From the NCBI RefSeq assembly GCF_013036045.1, contig NZ_WTPX01000008.1, forward strand, positions 1 through 63,933: DNA of 63,933 nt. The letters are read 5' to 3'. A model generated the notes under the pieces. It searched no databases and was not told where the DNA came from. It saw only the letters and a list, made by a program, of their open reading frames with translations. Below are positions 26,324 to 34,670 of this stretch, piece by piece. The DNA is from Alienimonas chondri. Its GTDB lineage: Bacteria; Planctomycetota; Planctomycetia; Planctomycetales; Planctomycetaceae. Position 1 is the stretch's first letter; each line of letters starts with the position of its first letter. A program made the position numbers and the translations under genes.

Positions 26324-27454
26324 GTTCACCGCGGCCGGATCGAGACTGCGGGGCGGTTCGGGGTCCGCGGCCCGCTCGCCTTCCGCGACGAACAACGTCT
26401 CGACGCGGCCGATCTTCGCGGCTTCGAGAATCGTGGGCAGATCGTCCGACCGCAGCCCGGGGTCCTTCTCCGCGTACGCCTCCCGCTCCCGATCCGCGGG
26501 GGCCTGGAAGAACGCCTCCGCCAGCGGCCACGCCTTGGCGTGCAGCTCGTTGGCGCTCAGCGCGTCGACGTTGCCGTGGATCGCGTCCGGGAGCAGGTTG
26601 GGGTAGCTCCAGGCCTCCTTCAGCATCGGGAACAGATAGTCCACGCCGGCGAAAATGACCGGCGGATTGAACGTGCCCGGCGGCACCGGGTCGCTGCTGT
26701 GCTCCCGCGGGGTGGGATCGCGGAAGAACTCCTCCAGACCGGCGCCGATCCGCCGGAAGTACTCCGTCAGTTCCTGCTGCTTGACGGTGCTCTGGTTGCC
26801 GGCACCGTGCCCGTGGTAGTTCGCCTGCCCGCCCACGTCGCCGCCGACGCCGCTGGACTTGTTGCTTCGCAGGCCGAGATAGCCCTGATATTCGTCGATG
26901 TTCAGCGCGTCGCGGAGGTTCTCCGGCAGGGCGTCCGGGTGCCGTTCCATCACGGCCGATCGCGTGCCCTCCAACAGCCGGACGTGATTCTGGCTGACGG
27001 TCAGCACGAAGAATCGCCCTTCGCCGTGCACCAGCGGGATCAGCGGGAGCGCCTCGAAGCGGTCGCCCAGGGCCACACGTTCCGGCACGCCGCAGGGGAG
27101 GCGGAACGTCTTCAGAGCGCCTTCGGACTTCCCGTCGTCCTCCGCGGGCGGGGTGAGGAACAAGGCCAGTCCCTCCGCCTGTCGCTGCCAGAACAGGTCG
27201 TCGGTGCGGAGGGCGTGCAGCGGGGCGAGAGCGTGTTGCAGGCGAACGCCCGTGAAGCCGGATTCCTTCAGCAGTCGTTCCGCCTCTCCGACGAGGTTCT
27301 TGAATCGGATCGCGTCCTCCCGGAGTCCGTCCGCGCCGCTGCGATGCGTGGGCATCGTGAGGGTCAGCCGCGGGCCCGGATGGTCAGACGAGGCGGGGGC
27401 GACGAGTTCGCGGACGGTCTCGCGGGTGACGGGATCGATCGGAGCGACGTTCAT
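26165..27454 (-). CDS. baeRF family protein (bacterial archaeo-eukaryotic release factor-like)
   Basis: 429-aa protein. The opening LTLTMPTHRSGADGLREDAIRFKNLVGEAERLL is characteristic of the baeRF3-type group, related to the eRF1 release-factor and Pelota folds. A Gly/His-rich segment (GVGGDVGGQANYHGHGAGNQ, about 205-224) lies where eRF1 carries its GGQ loop; the GGQ triplet is visible here. VIFAGVDYLFPMLKE and RVETLFVAEGERAAD follow in the C-terminal half. Family members are predicted to act at ribosomes, possibly in peptide release or rescue; that is comparative inference, not experiment. ATG 27454 gives a typical N-terminus. Confidence 0.82.
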   Translation of the reverse strand: MNVAPIDPVTRETVRELVAPASSDHPGPRLTLTMPTHRSGADGLREDAIRFKNLVGEAERLLKESGFTGVRLQHALAPLHALRTDDLFWQRQAEGLALFLTPPAEDDGKSEGALKTFRLPCGVPERVALGDRFEALPLIPLVHGEGRFFVLTVSQNHVRLLEGTRSAVMERHPDALPENLRDALNIDEYQGYLGLRSNKSSGVGGDVGGQANYHGHGAGNQSTVKQQELTEYFRRIGAGLEEFFRDPTPREHSSDPVPPGTFNPPVIFAGVDYLFPMLKEAWSYPNLLPDAIHGNVDALSANELHAKAWPLAEAFFQAPADREREAYAEKDPGLRSDDLPTILEAAKIGRVETLFVAEGERAADPEPPRSLDPAAVNLLSVAAGDVVGSGGRVFVLPRDRMPGESMIAASFRYPLQPAEIKISAAADGS

Positions 27455-27694
27455 GAGCCGAATCCTGACTGAGGGGAGCGAACGAATGAGTCTTCACGGT
27501 GACGCCCAACGGCTCAACCGACCTCGGAGTGTTCCTGATCGCCGCGCCCGGCGATCCCCGCAGAGTTCCCAACCGGCCGCCCGGCGGGGTGGGGACGCTC
27601 CCGAATCCCGCTTCCCCGCTTGCCCCGGATCGCCATGCCGCCGGCGGGGGATTCAATCCCGTCCCCAATCCTCCCTTCTCAAAAGCGCTTCGCC

Positions 27695-28009
27695 ATGTCT
27701 GCTTCTCTCGTCTCCGCTGACGCCGCTCCGACCGGCCCGGACGGCCAGAAACTGCTCGCTGCGGGCGAGCGCGTCGCCCTGCGCCTCTGGGACGAAGGAC
27801 CGACGCCGGGGCAGGGTCCGCACGCCCATCCCTACGAAACGGTCGGCTACGCGCTGGAGGGCGAAGCGACCCTCACGATCGACGGCGCCGAGACGAAGCT
27901 CACGCCGGGCCTCTCCTGGGTCGTGCCCGCGGGCGCCGAGCACTTCTACAGCGTCTCCGGCCATTTCAAGGCGATCGAGGCCACCAGCCCCCCGGCTCGC
28001 TCGAACTGA
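27695..28009 (+). CDS. Cupin domain-containing protein
   Basis: 104-aa single-domain cupin from ATG 27695; the frame is open upstream to 27620 but without coding character. Cupin motif 1 is seen in HAHPYETVGYALEGEATLTIDG (His, His and Glu ligands) and motif 2 in GLSWVVPAGAEHFYSV (His ligand). It probably binds one metal ion. Substrate or regulatory role unknown. It is followed 44 bp downstream by the DUF2945 gene and is probably in the same transcript. Confidence 0.85.
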   Translation: MSASLVSADAAPTGPDGQKLLAAGERVALRLWDEGPTPGQGPHAHPYETVGYALEGEATLTIDGAETKLTPGLSWVVPAGAEHFYSVSGHFKAIEATSPPARSN

Positions 28010-28053
28010 ACTCGCGGCTCTCTTCCCCCTCCCTCCGGCAGGCGTTCGATCCC

Positions 28054-28272
28054 ATGAGCAAGAGCTACTCCAAAGGCACGAAGGTCAAATGGAAGTGGGG
28101 CGACGGTTGGGGCCACGGGACCGTCGACGAAGTCTTCACCTCCAAGGTCACCCGCACGATCCAGGGCAACGAAGTGACCCGCAACGCCAGCGACGACGAG
28201 CCCGCTTACATGATCGAAACCGACGACAGCCGGGCGTTGAAGTCGCATAGCGAAGTGCGGAAGGACTCCTGA
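28054..28272 (+). CDS. DUF2945 family protein
   Basis: 72-aa protein matching the DUF2945 / HVA1 TUDOR-like family: KGTKVKWKWGDGWGHGTV, then RTIQGNEVTRNASDDEPAYM and a C-terminal KSHSEVRKDS. The family is a small beta-barrel of unknown role, often near stress genes. ATG 28054 is the only sensible start. It is downstream of the cupin gene and convergent with the APP1-like gene. Confidence 0.88.
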   Translation: MSKSYSKGTKVKWKWGDGWGHGTVDEVFTSKVTRTIQGNEVTRNASDDEPAYMIETDDSRALKSHSEVRKDS

Positions 28273-28311
28273 CGCCCAGCGGCGGCTCGTTGCGAGGGGC
28301 GGAGCGGACGC

Positions 28312-29529
28312 TCAGACGGTTTCCTGGCGTTCGGCCGACTCGCCGGTCGCATCGAGGCGGTCGCCGCGGCGGTCCTCCCGAATCGCGGGCAGATGAGCCG
28401 CGTCGATCAGTCCGAGTTGGGCGGCGTGGTTCGCGGCGGCGACGGTGTCCGGCACGAGTTTCATCGGCACCCCGTCGGCCGTGACCTCCCTCGCGATCCG
28501 CCGGACGTCGAATCGCGTCCGGTCGCGGACGTCTCGAATGTAAATCGCTTTCACGCGGCCGGGATGTCGCGCGACCGCGTCGCGGTACAGCTTCGGATCG
28601 TCCTGGCCGCTGTCTCCGATCAGCACGAAGGGCAGGTCGCCCGTAGAGGCGAAGATCCGCTCGATTTTCTCCAGCTTGTGTCCGTGGCCGCCCGCGATGA
28701 ACTGGTTGGCATCGATGCCCAGATCCCGCAGCAGGATCGGCCCGTCCGGCAGTCCGTTGACCCGCAGGAACACGCGGAACAGTTCGTACAGGTTCCAGGC
28801 GCTGCTGGAGACGTAGTAGATCGGGTTGGGCGGGACGACGGGATCGATGTCCGGGTCCCGCGAGGTCGGCGATTCGGCCCAATCGCTGTGCGTGCCGGCG
28901 GCCAACGCGTTGTAGAAGGCGCTGACGCCCTCGAACGGCAAACGTGTTCGGGCGTTCTTCAGCAGCGTCAGTCGGGCGATTTTCCAGAAATTACTGGCGT
29001 AGGAGCGGATGACGGTGTCGTCCATATCCGAGATCACCCCGAATTGGGCGGTCGCGGAGGGCACGAGGTTGAACGACGTCGCCTGAACCGGCCCCGCCTG
29101 CCGAATCGCCTGCGGGGGGAGCGACAGCGTCGCGGTGTGAAAGGCGCCGTCGGGCAGCGCCTCGGCGAAGCGGTAGCGGAATTCGAAATACCCCTCTTCG
29201 TCCGTCAATGCGGTTTGCCGCCGACCGTGGAACTCGCAGGCGATCCGGCAACCGCTGACTTCGTCCGTCTGCCAATGGCGGTACATCGACCGCATGTTCT
29301 GCCACCAGGAATGATCCTCCTCCGGGTCCGCGATCGGCTTATCCTCCAACACGCGACCGCTGACGCGCAGGTCGTTCGGCGATCCGAAGCCGCGATAGGT
29401 CTGGATTCTCAGCGGCCGCCGGAACCCGACGAGCGCCTTGAGGTTCCGCTTGGCCGATTCATACCGACCCTCCACGATTTGCGCGGCGCGTTTGAGCTGG
29501 TCGGCGGAGGGGAGCGAGCCGTGCGGCAC
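28312..29529 (-). CDS. APP1 family (DUF2183) phosphatidate phosphatase-like protein
   Basis: 405-aa protein from GTG 29529. The N-terminal half has a beta-rich region (RIQTYRGFGSPNDLRVSGRVL, CEFHGRRQTALTDEEGYFEF) resembling a carboxypeptidase-like fold. The catalytic HAD-like domain starts with SDMDDTV (Asp168 and Asp170), then YYVSSSAWNLYELF (Ser/Thr motif) and GHKLEKIERIF plus LIGDSGQDDPKLY (acidic motif). Yeast App1 dephosphorylates phosphatidic acid; the bacterial substrate is not established. The domain order and length match bacterial DUF2183 proteins. Confidence 0.88.
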   Translation of the reverse strand: MPHGSLPSADQLKRAAQIVEGRYESAKRNLKALVGFRRPLRIQTYRGFGSPNDLRVSGRVLEDKPIADPEEDHSWWQNMRSMYRHWQTDEVSGCRIACEFHGRRQTALTDEEGYFEFRYRFAEALPDGAFHTATLSLPPQAIRQAGPVQATSFNLVPSATAQFGVISDMDDTVIRSYASNFWKIARLTLLKNARTRLPFEGVSAFYNALAAGTHSDWAESPTSRDPDIDPVVPPNPIYYVSSSAWNLYELFRVFLRVNGLPDGPILLRDLGIDANQFIAGGHGHKLEKIERIFASTGDLPFVLIGDSGQDDPKLYRDAVARHPGRVKAIYIRDVRDRTRFDVRRIAREVTADGVPMKLVPDTVAAANHAAQLGLIDAAHLPAIREDRRGDRLDATGESAERQETV

Positions 29530-29642
29530 GGGGCGGGGCGGCGGGCGAAGAGCGGGGAGGAAAGCAGACGATAGAACAGCGCCGCCCGCCGTGCCCCCGG
29601 TCGGGAGCGAGGCGGGCGACGAGTTCGTGCGACGCAGTCGGT

Positions 29643-30554
29643 TCAGCGGGGTTTCGCGGAACTCTCCGGTCCGTCGTTCGACTCATCGCTCGGCACGGGG
29701 GCGACGTGCGTGCCGCCGATGCTGCGGTGGCCGGGTTCGGCGTTCGTCGGGTCGTCCGCATCCGGGTCCGAGCCGCCCGGCCCGGTATGCACTTCCGAGG
29801 TCTGCATCTCACGCAGCGTGCGTGCGAAGCTGATCTCTTCCGCTTCCTCCTCCGGATGCCGCAGCAGATTGCGGACGGCGGGATCGACCAGTCCGTCCAG
29901 CCAATCGCCCAGCCGCATCTCCCCCGGGCGTTCGAGGAACTCGTCGTAGGCGGTGAGGTAGACCTCCTCCATCACGTCCGCGATCGGCAATCGGGCGCCG
30001 ATCTCGCGGTCGAGACTCGGATACCGCTGCACCCACCGCCCCACGCGATCGCGCAGCGATCCGTCGAACCCGGCCATCTCCTGCCGAAACGCCAGATAGT
30101 CCCGGGCGTGAATCGCCCTCTCCAAGGCATCGAGCTCCGGCTGCACGTCCGGGGTGACCTGCTGAATCGTCCCCTCGGCCAACTTGGCCCGGCGGTTGTC
30201 CTGCGTCTCCATGCGATCCTTGTAGGCCTTCAACTTGGAGACCAGCTTGCGGATGCACTTCTGATAGGCCGGATGGGCGACGCTGTCGTGTTCGCCGGTG
30301 AACAGGATGCGTCCCGACGTGACCAAACTGGTTTTGACGTGATATTCCTGGCTGTGCTCGAACCAGGCGATGGTGACGTGCAGGTCGGAGACGGGCATCT
30401 CCTCGGTCAGCTTGGCGAGGGCGTCGAGATCCTTCTCCATTTTTCGGATCTCGCCCGGGCCGAACGAGCAGCCCTTCGTATCCAGTTCGAGCTTGAGGTT
30501 ATAGCTTTCGTCGCTGTAGCGATCGGCGGTCGGTGCGGTGGCGGCGGCGGTCAT
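29643..30554 (-). CDS. HPF/RaiA-like ribosome-associated protein with sigma-region-2-like C-terminal segment
   Basis: 303 aa from ATG 30554; the open frame runs further upstream to 32108 but only as antisense of another gene. Residues about 15-115 resemble the S30AE/HPF fold (ELDTKG...GEIRKMEKDLDAL, DLHVTIAWFE, YHVKTSLVTSGRILFTGE, IRKLVSKLKAYKDR). Such domains bind the 30S decoding centre and put ribosomes into hibernation. Residues about 145-235 (IADVMEEVYLTAYDEF, GDWLDGLVDPAVRNLLR) look like sigma-70 region 2, with the aromatic and acidic spacing of ECF factors, but this is pattern judgement. The tail is acidic and polar. It precedes nothing obviously linked on the same strand. Confidence 0.78.
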   Translation of the reverse strand: MTAAATAPTADRYSDESYNLKLELDTKGCSFGPGEIRKMEKDLDALAKLTEEMPVSDLHVTIAWFEHSQEYHVKTSLVTSGRILFTGEHDSVAHPAYQKCIRKLVSKLKAYKDRMETQDNRRAKLAEGTIQQVTPDVQPELDALERAIHARDYLAFRQEMAGFDGSLRDRVGRWVQRYPSLDREIGARLPIADVMEEVYLTAYDEFLERPGEMRLGDWLDGLVDPAVRNLLRHPEEEAEEISFARTLREMQTSEVHTGPGGSDPDADDPTNAEPGHRSIGGTHVAPVPSDESNDGPESSAKPR

Positions 30555-30763
30555 GACGGACGGGCCTGACAGTGATGCGAGCAAGTGGTCAGCGTCGCCG
30601 GCGAACGGCGGCGGCAATAAGATTCGATAAACAAAGGGGCAACTCGCATGCCGACGGCCCCCGGCGCCGTCAAATCGACCAGTCAGGCGACGCCTGAACC
30701 GCATCTTGGGCGCCGGACTGGCGCTCCTGCGGGCCCATGTCGGACGGGCGCCGCCCATCAGCG

Positions 30764-32275
30764 TCACGGCCCGGCCATCGGCTGCACACGGTCGAAAATC
30801 ACCGCCGTTCCGTCCCGATAGACCTCTCTCCACCGGGGGGACGCGGACGCCTCGGAGATCAACCGGCGCTGGTCTTGGACCGAGAGCATCAGCGTGGTCG
30901 CGTCGTATCGGTCCAGCTTCGCCTTCCAGCCCGGGTCCGCCCTGGAGATCGCTAGGGCGTCGTTCCAGACCGTCGGGGGGGTAAGATGCGCGTGCGAACC
31001 GACGAAGATCCGCACGTTCGGCGGCCCGGCGAGCAGCAGGAAGTCCCCGAACGCGTGGGCGTTGAACACCTGACCGGCGGGGGGATGCTCGCGCAGATAG
31101 GCCGTTGCCCGCACCGGCGTGCCGTGAGCCAAGCAGCCGGCGCCGGCGTACTGCCCGGCGGCGATCCGCCAGGTCGGCACGCTCGCCGCCGTGCCGATGA
31201 CCAGCCCGACCGCCCACGCCCCGATCCACCAGCGCCGCTCGTGCGCCGGACGGGCCGCCGAACCGGCCGCCGGCCGTGGCCGCTGCGAAAAGGCGGAGAG
31301 ATGGGCCGCGAGGGAGATCGCCGCCGGTCCCGCCCACCAGAGCAGCCAACGGCTCGTCCGGCAGGCGGCCAGCCCGAAAGTGACGAGCAACAACGCTTCC
31401 CCCCAGCCGATCCGCCGCGGGCTGAGGAGCGCCGCGATCGCCGTCAGGGCCGCCGCGACGACGAAGACCCACGTCTGATTCATCGCCCAAGTCAGCGGGC
31501 CCCATTCGATCACGTCCTCGAGATTGGGATGCCGGCCGAACGTCAACGCCTCGACGAACGCCCCCGGCCCCAGCGGATTGAGGCAACACGCCGCCGCACA
31601 CAGGGCGATCAGCCCCGCACCCCTCCGTACTCGATCGCTCCGCCACGCGGCGCCGCGCAGCCGGCCGGCTCGGTCGAGCCAATCGGCGGCGAGCCAGACC
31701 AGCCCGATCGGCCAACTGCCGTGCAGGTTCGTCCACAGGGCGAAGACGATCGGCAGCCCGAGCCAGCGCCAGCCCGGCCGTCGCGGGATCGGCGTGACGG
31801 CGGTCAGTCCGGCGAACAGGGCGACGCCGATCGTCTGCGGACGCAGGATCTGCGGCCCCAGCGGATCGACCCATGGGGCGAATGCGAACAGCTGAAACCA
31901 GGCGATCGCCAAGAACGCCGTTCCCGCGAGGATCCCCGCCCACGCGACTCGTCCCCGCTTCCGAGCGGCGACGCCGAACAGGCCGACCGTGATCGCCACC
32001 AGCAGTCCGCCGGCCAATCGCAGCCCCTCCGGCCCCGCGGCGTCGTACAGCAGCGAACCCGCCACGCCGGCCAGCCAGGCGAAATTGACGAAGGGCACCC
32101 CTTCGCACAGGGGCATCAGCGGTTCCGTCGCCGGCACTTCGCCCGCGGCTCGAACCTGCCGACCGTAGGCGAGATGCGCCCAGACGTCTGAGTGATAGAG
32201 CGGTCGCGCCGCCGTCGTCGCCAGCGTCGCTGCGAGCAGCCCAGCGACGACGACGGCGGCGACGCGGCTGTTCAC
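30764..32275 (-). CDS. Polytopic membrane protein, GT-C glycosyltransferase-like
   Basis: 503 aa from GTG 32275. About ten hydrophobic helices cover residues 1-355, followed by a soluble C-terminal domain (about 400-503). After the first helix comes HSDVWAHLAYGRQVRAAGEVP, then FVNFAWLAGVAGSLLYDAAG. This D-x-W-x-H-L arrangement in the first loop is seen in a group of uncharacterised GT-C-like proteins, whose acidic loop residue is catalytic in known polyprenyl-phosphate-dependent glycosyltransferases. Enzyme activity is inferred only. It is divergent from rodA/ftsW with 105 bp between starts. Confidence 0.68.
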   Translation of the reverse strand: MNSRVAAVVVAGLLAATLATTAARPLYHSDVWAHLAYGRQVRAAGEVPATEPLMPLCEGVPFVNFAWLAGVAGSLLYDAAGPEGLRLAGGLLVAITVGLFGVAARKRGRVAWAGILAGTAFLAIAWFQLFAFAPWVDPLGPQILRPQTIGVALFAGLTAVTPIPRRPGWRWLGLPIVFALWTNLHGSWPIGLVWLAADWLDRAGRLRGAAWRSDRVRRGAGLIALCAAACCLNPLGPGAFVEALTFGRHPNLEDVIEWGPLTWAMNQTWVFVVAAALTAIAALLSPRRIGWGEALLLVTFGLAACRTSRWLLWWAGPAAISLAAHLSAFSQRPRPAAGSAARPAHERRWWIGAWAVGLVIGTAASVPTWRIAAGQYAGAGCLAHGTPVRATAYLREHPPAGQVFNAHAFGDFLLLAGPPNVRIFVGSHAHLTPPTVWNDALAISRADPGWKAKLDRYDATTLMLSVQDQRRLISEASASPRWREVYRDGTAVIFDRVQPMAGP

Positions 32276-32380
32276 GGCGTCAGTTTACGGGAACCCCGCC
32301 CGAAGCAACTTCGCCCCCGAACCGCCGTTCGCGGATCAAGCCGCGGCGATTAGAATCCGGCCACTCCTCGAAGGCGTCCC

Positions 32381-33553
32381 GTGTCCCCCATCCTCTGGTC
32401 CCGCGTTCCCTGGCCGACGGCGCTGAGCGCCGTTGCGCTGACCGGGATCGGCCTCCTCGCGATCGGTCGCGGGGACGTGCTGGCCGGCGTCTCGGATGTG
32501 GGAGCGGGCTACGCGGCGAAGCAACGGGTCTGGGCGGCGTTCGCGGCGATCGCCTGCCTCGCGACGGCGGCGATCCCGCCGAAGATGTTGAAGTCGATCG
32601 CCCTGCCGGCGTTCGCCGCGGCGATCGGGCTGCTGATCCTCGTCTACGCCTTTCCCGCGCGGAACGGGTCGCGGCGGTGGATCCCGCTGGGCCCCGTCCT
32701 GCTGCAACCGTCCGAGTTCGCCAAGCTCGCCGTGTTGCTGGCGCTGGCCCGCTATCTGTCGCACCGCCGCGATCACCGCACGGTGCTCGGCCTGATCCCG
32801 CCGTTCTTGCTGACCGTCGTGCCTGTCGGGCTCATCCTGAAGGAGCCCGACCTCGGCACGTCGCTGGTCTTTCTGCCGATGCTGGGGGCCGTGCTGGTTG
32901 CCAGCGGCGCCCGCGGATCGCACCTCGGCGCCGCGGCCGCGCTCGGGCTCGCCTGCCTGCCCGTGCTGTGGCTGGGCATGAGCGCGGAGCAGCGCAGTCG
33001 CGTGACCGCCGTCTTCACGCAGCATTCGCTCGAAGAACTCAGCGAACCGGCCCCCCGCGGCGACGGCTATCACCTCCATCGTTCAAAGCAGGTGCTGGCC
33101 CTCGGCGGAGCGGGGGGCAGCGCCGGGTGGTTCGGCACGGCGGAGGAAGCGGCCGACGCCCGTGTCTCCCTGCAACTGCCCGCGGCCCGGACCGACTTCA
33201 TCTTCTGCCTCGTCGCGGAGCGATTCGGCCTGCCGGGAACGCTGAGCGTGCTGGGCCTGTTCGGCCTGCTGACGACGGGCTGCCTGCGGGTCGCGGCCCG
33301 TTGCGGCGACCCGTTCGGCCGGATGACAGCGACCGGCGTCGGGGCGTTGTTCGGCACGCAGGCGGTCATCAACACCGCGATGACCGTCGGCCTGATGCCG
33401 ATCACGGGGCTCGCGCTACCGCTCGTCTCCTACGGAGGCAGCAGTCTCGTCGCCTGCGGGGCGGCGGTCGGGCTGGTAATCGGGGTGGCGATCCGCGATC
33501 GGGTGGAGGTCCGCCCGGACCCCCTCCACTTCGGCCCCCGGTTCGATTGCTGA
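32381..33553 (+). CDS. RodA/FtsW family peptidoglycan polymerase (SEDS)
   Basis: 390-aa SEDS protein from GTG 32381, with about ten transmembrane helices. Family motifs are NGSRRWIPLGPVLLQPSEFA, the acidic loop motif KEPDLGTSLVFLP and the C-terminal GLMPITGLALPLVSYGGSS. SEDS proteins polymerise lipid II glycan strands together with a class B PBP. I cannot tell RodA from FtsW from sequence alone, so no symbol is given. Planctomycetes generally lack ftsZ; retention of a SEDS protein is of interest. Its last 138 nt overlap the end of the convergent hydrolase gene. Confidence 0.92.
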   Translation: MSPILWSRVPWPTALSAVALTGIGLLAIGRGDVLAGVSDVGAGYAAKQRVWAAFAAIACLATAAIPPKMLKSIALPAFAAAIGLLILVYAFPARNGSRRWIPLGPVLLQPSEFAKLAVLLALARYLSHRRDHRTVLGLIPPFLLTVVPVGLILKEPDLGTSLVFLPMLGAVLVASGARGSHLGAAAALGLACLPVLWLGMSAEQRSRVTAVFTQHSLEELSEPAPRGDGYHLHRSKQVLALGGAGGSAGWFGTAEEAADARVSLQLPAARTDFIFCLVAERFGLPGTLSVLGLFGLLTTGCLRVAARCGDPFGRMTATGVGALFGTQAVINTAMTVGLMPITGLALPLVSYGGSSLVACGAAVGLVIGVAIRDRVEVRPDPLHFGPRFDC

Positions 33554-34570
33554 CGGATCGTCCGCGCACGCCGGCTCGTCGCACCGCTGGCGAACGACCG
33601 CGAGCAGCGCCTCCCACAGCGGCAGGATCGCGGGGAACGCCGCGGTGCCGACGGCGAAGTGCGTGACGCCGGGGACGGTGTGCAGGCTCGTCCAGCCGCG
33701 GGTCTTCAGCCGGTGCAGCTCCTCGACCTGATCGCCCAACGTGTAGCGGTCGCCCTTCTCCCCGGCGGCGAACAGGATCGGCCGCTCCTCGTCCCTCACC
33801 ACGTCGCGCAGTTCCGTTTCGTCGAAACTCAGCCCGGCTCGGCGGACGGCTTCCATGACGCCCAGCATCAACCACCGCTCCGCGATCCGCGGGGCCGCCA
33901 TGCCGCGGAACCACCGCACGCCCCGCCGCAACGAGATCATCGGGGCCAGCGCCAGGCACCCGGCGACCCGCGGTTCGGCCCGCTTGCGATCCTCCGCGAG
34001 GTGGGCCAGCACGGTCACGGCGCCGGTGCTGAACCCGACCGTGACGACCGGCGGATCGAACCAACCTCGCTCCACGGCGAGGTCGATCAGCACGTCGACG
34101 TCGTGCCGTTCTTTCACCCCGAAGGTGACGAACGGCCCGCCGCTGTCGCCGTGATGCCGGAGGTCGACGAGCAACACCGGATGCCCCAATCCGGCGAGCG
34201 TGCGGGCCACATCGGCGTGGGTCTCCTTCGTCTCCATCCACCCGTGGAAATGCACGACGCCGGCCCGCCGCGGCACGCCGGCGGCGGGCGGCAGGTAGCA
34301 GTACCCGATCGGCACGCCGTCCGCGGCGAGCGTTCTCCCGTAGCTCGCCCCGTCGTTCTGCAGGCGGGGCCGCTGACGTTTGCGGGTCAAGCTGAACCGC
34401 GTGAGCCACGGCAATCGCAGCATCTGCCGACCGACCCACACGCCGATCATGTGGCCGAACCCGGCCCGCTTGCGGATCCGCTGGACGCTGCGGACCTCCT
34501 CCGCAGCGACCGGCGGCTCGTCCGGCTCGCGGTCGGCGACGACCTCGGCGGGGGAGGGGGGTTCGCTCAC
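33416..34570 (-). CDS. Alpha/beta hydrolase
   Basis: 384 aa from ATG 34570. GVVHFHGWMETKE (104-116) provides the oxyanion region, LVDLRHHGDSGG (134-145) is typical of the fold, GFSTGA (179-184, Ser181) is the nucleophile elbow, and VTHFAVG carries the probable His. A 40-residue acidic N-terminal extension and an 80-residue C-terminal low-complexity tail surround the catalytic part. The C-terminal 46 codons lie antisense to the end of the SEDS gene; a truncated start or stop cannot remove this overlap. Substrate unknown. Confidence 0.82.
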   Translation of the reverse strand: MSEPPSPAEVVADREPDEPPVAAEEVRSVQRIRKRAGFGHMIGVWVGRQMLRLPWLTRFSLTRKRQRPRLQNDGASYGRTLAADGVPIGYCYLPPAAGVPRRAGVVHFHGWMETKETHADVARTLAGLGHPVLLVDLRHHGDSGGPFVTFGVKERHDVDVLIDLAVERGWFDPPVVTVGFSTGAVTVLAHLAEDRKRAEPRVAGCLALAPMISLRRGVRWFRGMAAPRIAERWLMLGVMEAVRRAGLSFDETELRDVVRDEERPILFAAGEKGDRYTLGDQVEELHRLKTRGWTSLHTVPGVTHFAVGTAAFPAILPLWEALLAVVRQRCDEPACADDPSAIEPGAEVEGVRADLHPIADRHPDYQPDRRPAGDETAASVGDER

Positions 34571-34582
34571 GCGGGGAGTGTA

Positions 34583-34670
34583 GGCGAGCGGCGGGCGTCA
34601 GCCCGCTGAGATTTGTCTCGAAGGGTCGCTGGAGACAGTGCGCTCAGGGGGCGGACGCCCCCCGCTCGCC
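34583..34670. repeat. REPIN-like inverted pair of the 28-nt GCKGACGC element
   Basis: Copy 34583-34610 and its inverted partner 34643-34670 enclose 32 nt. The right copy ends inside the TAG stop codon (34670-34672, minus strand) of the DUF1501 gene; the left copy ends about 13 bp before the ATG of the hydrolase gene. Confidence 0.82.

Noticed and set aside
29643-32108. Continuous frame suggesting an 821-aa HPF fusion
   Set aside because: The N-terminal 500 residues are the shadow of the GT-C-like gene on the same strand in another frame. HPF-like sequence starts after ATG 30554.
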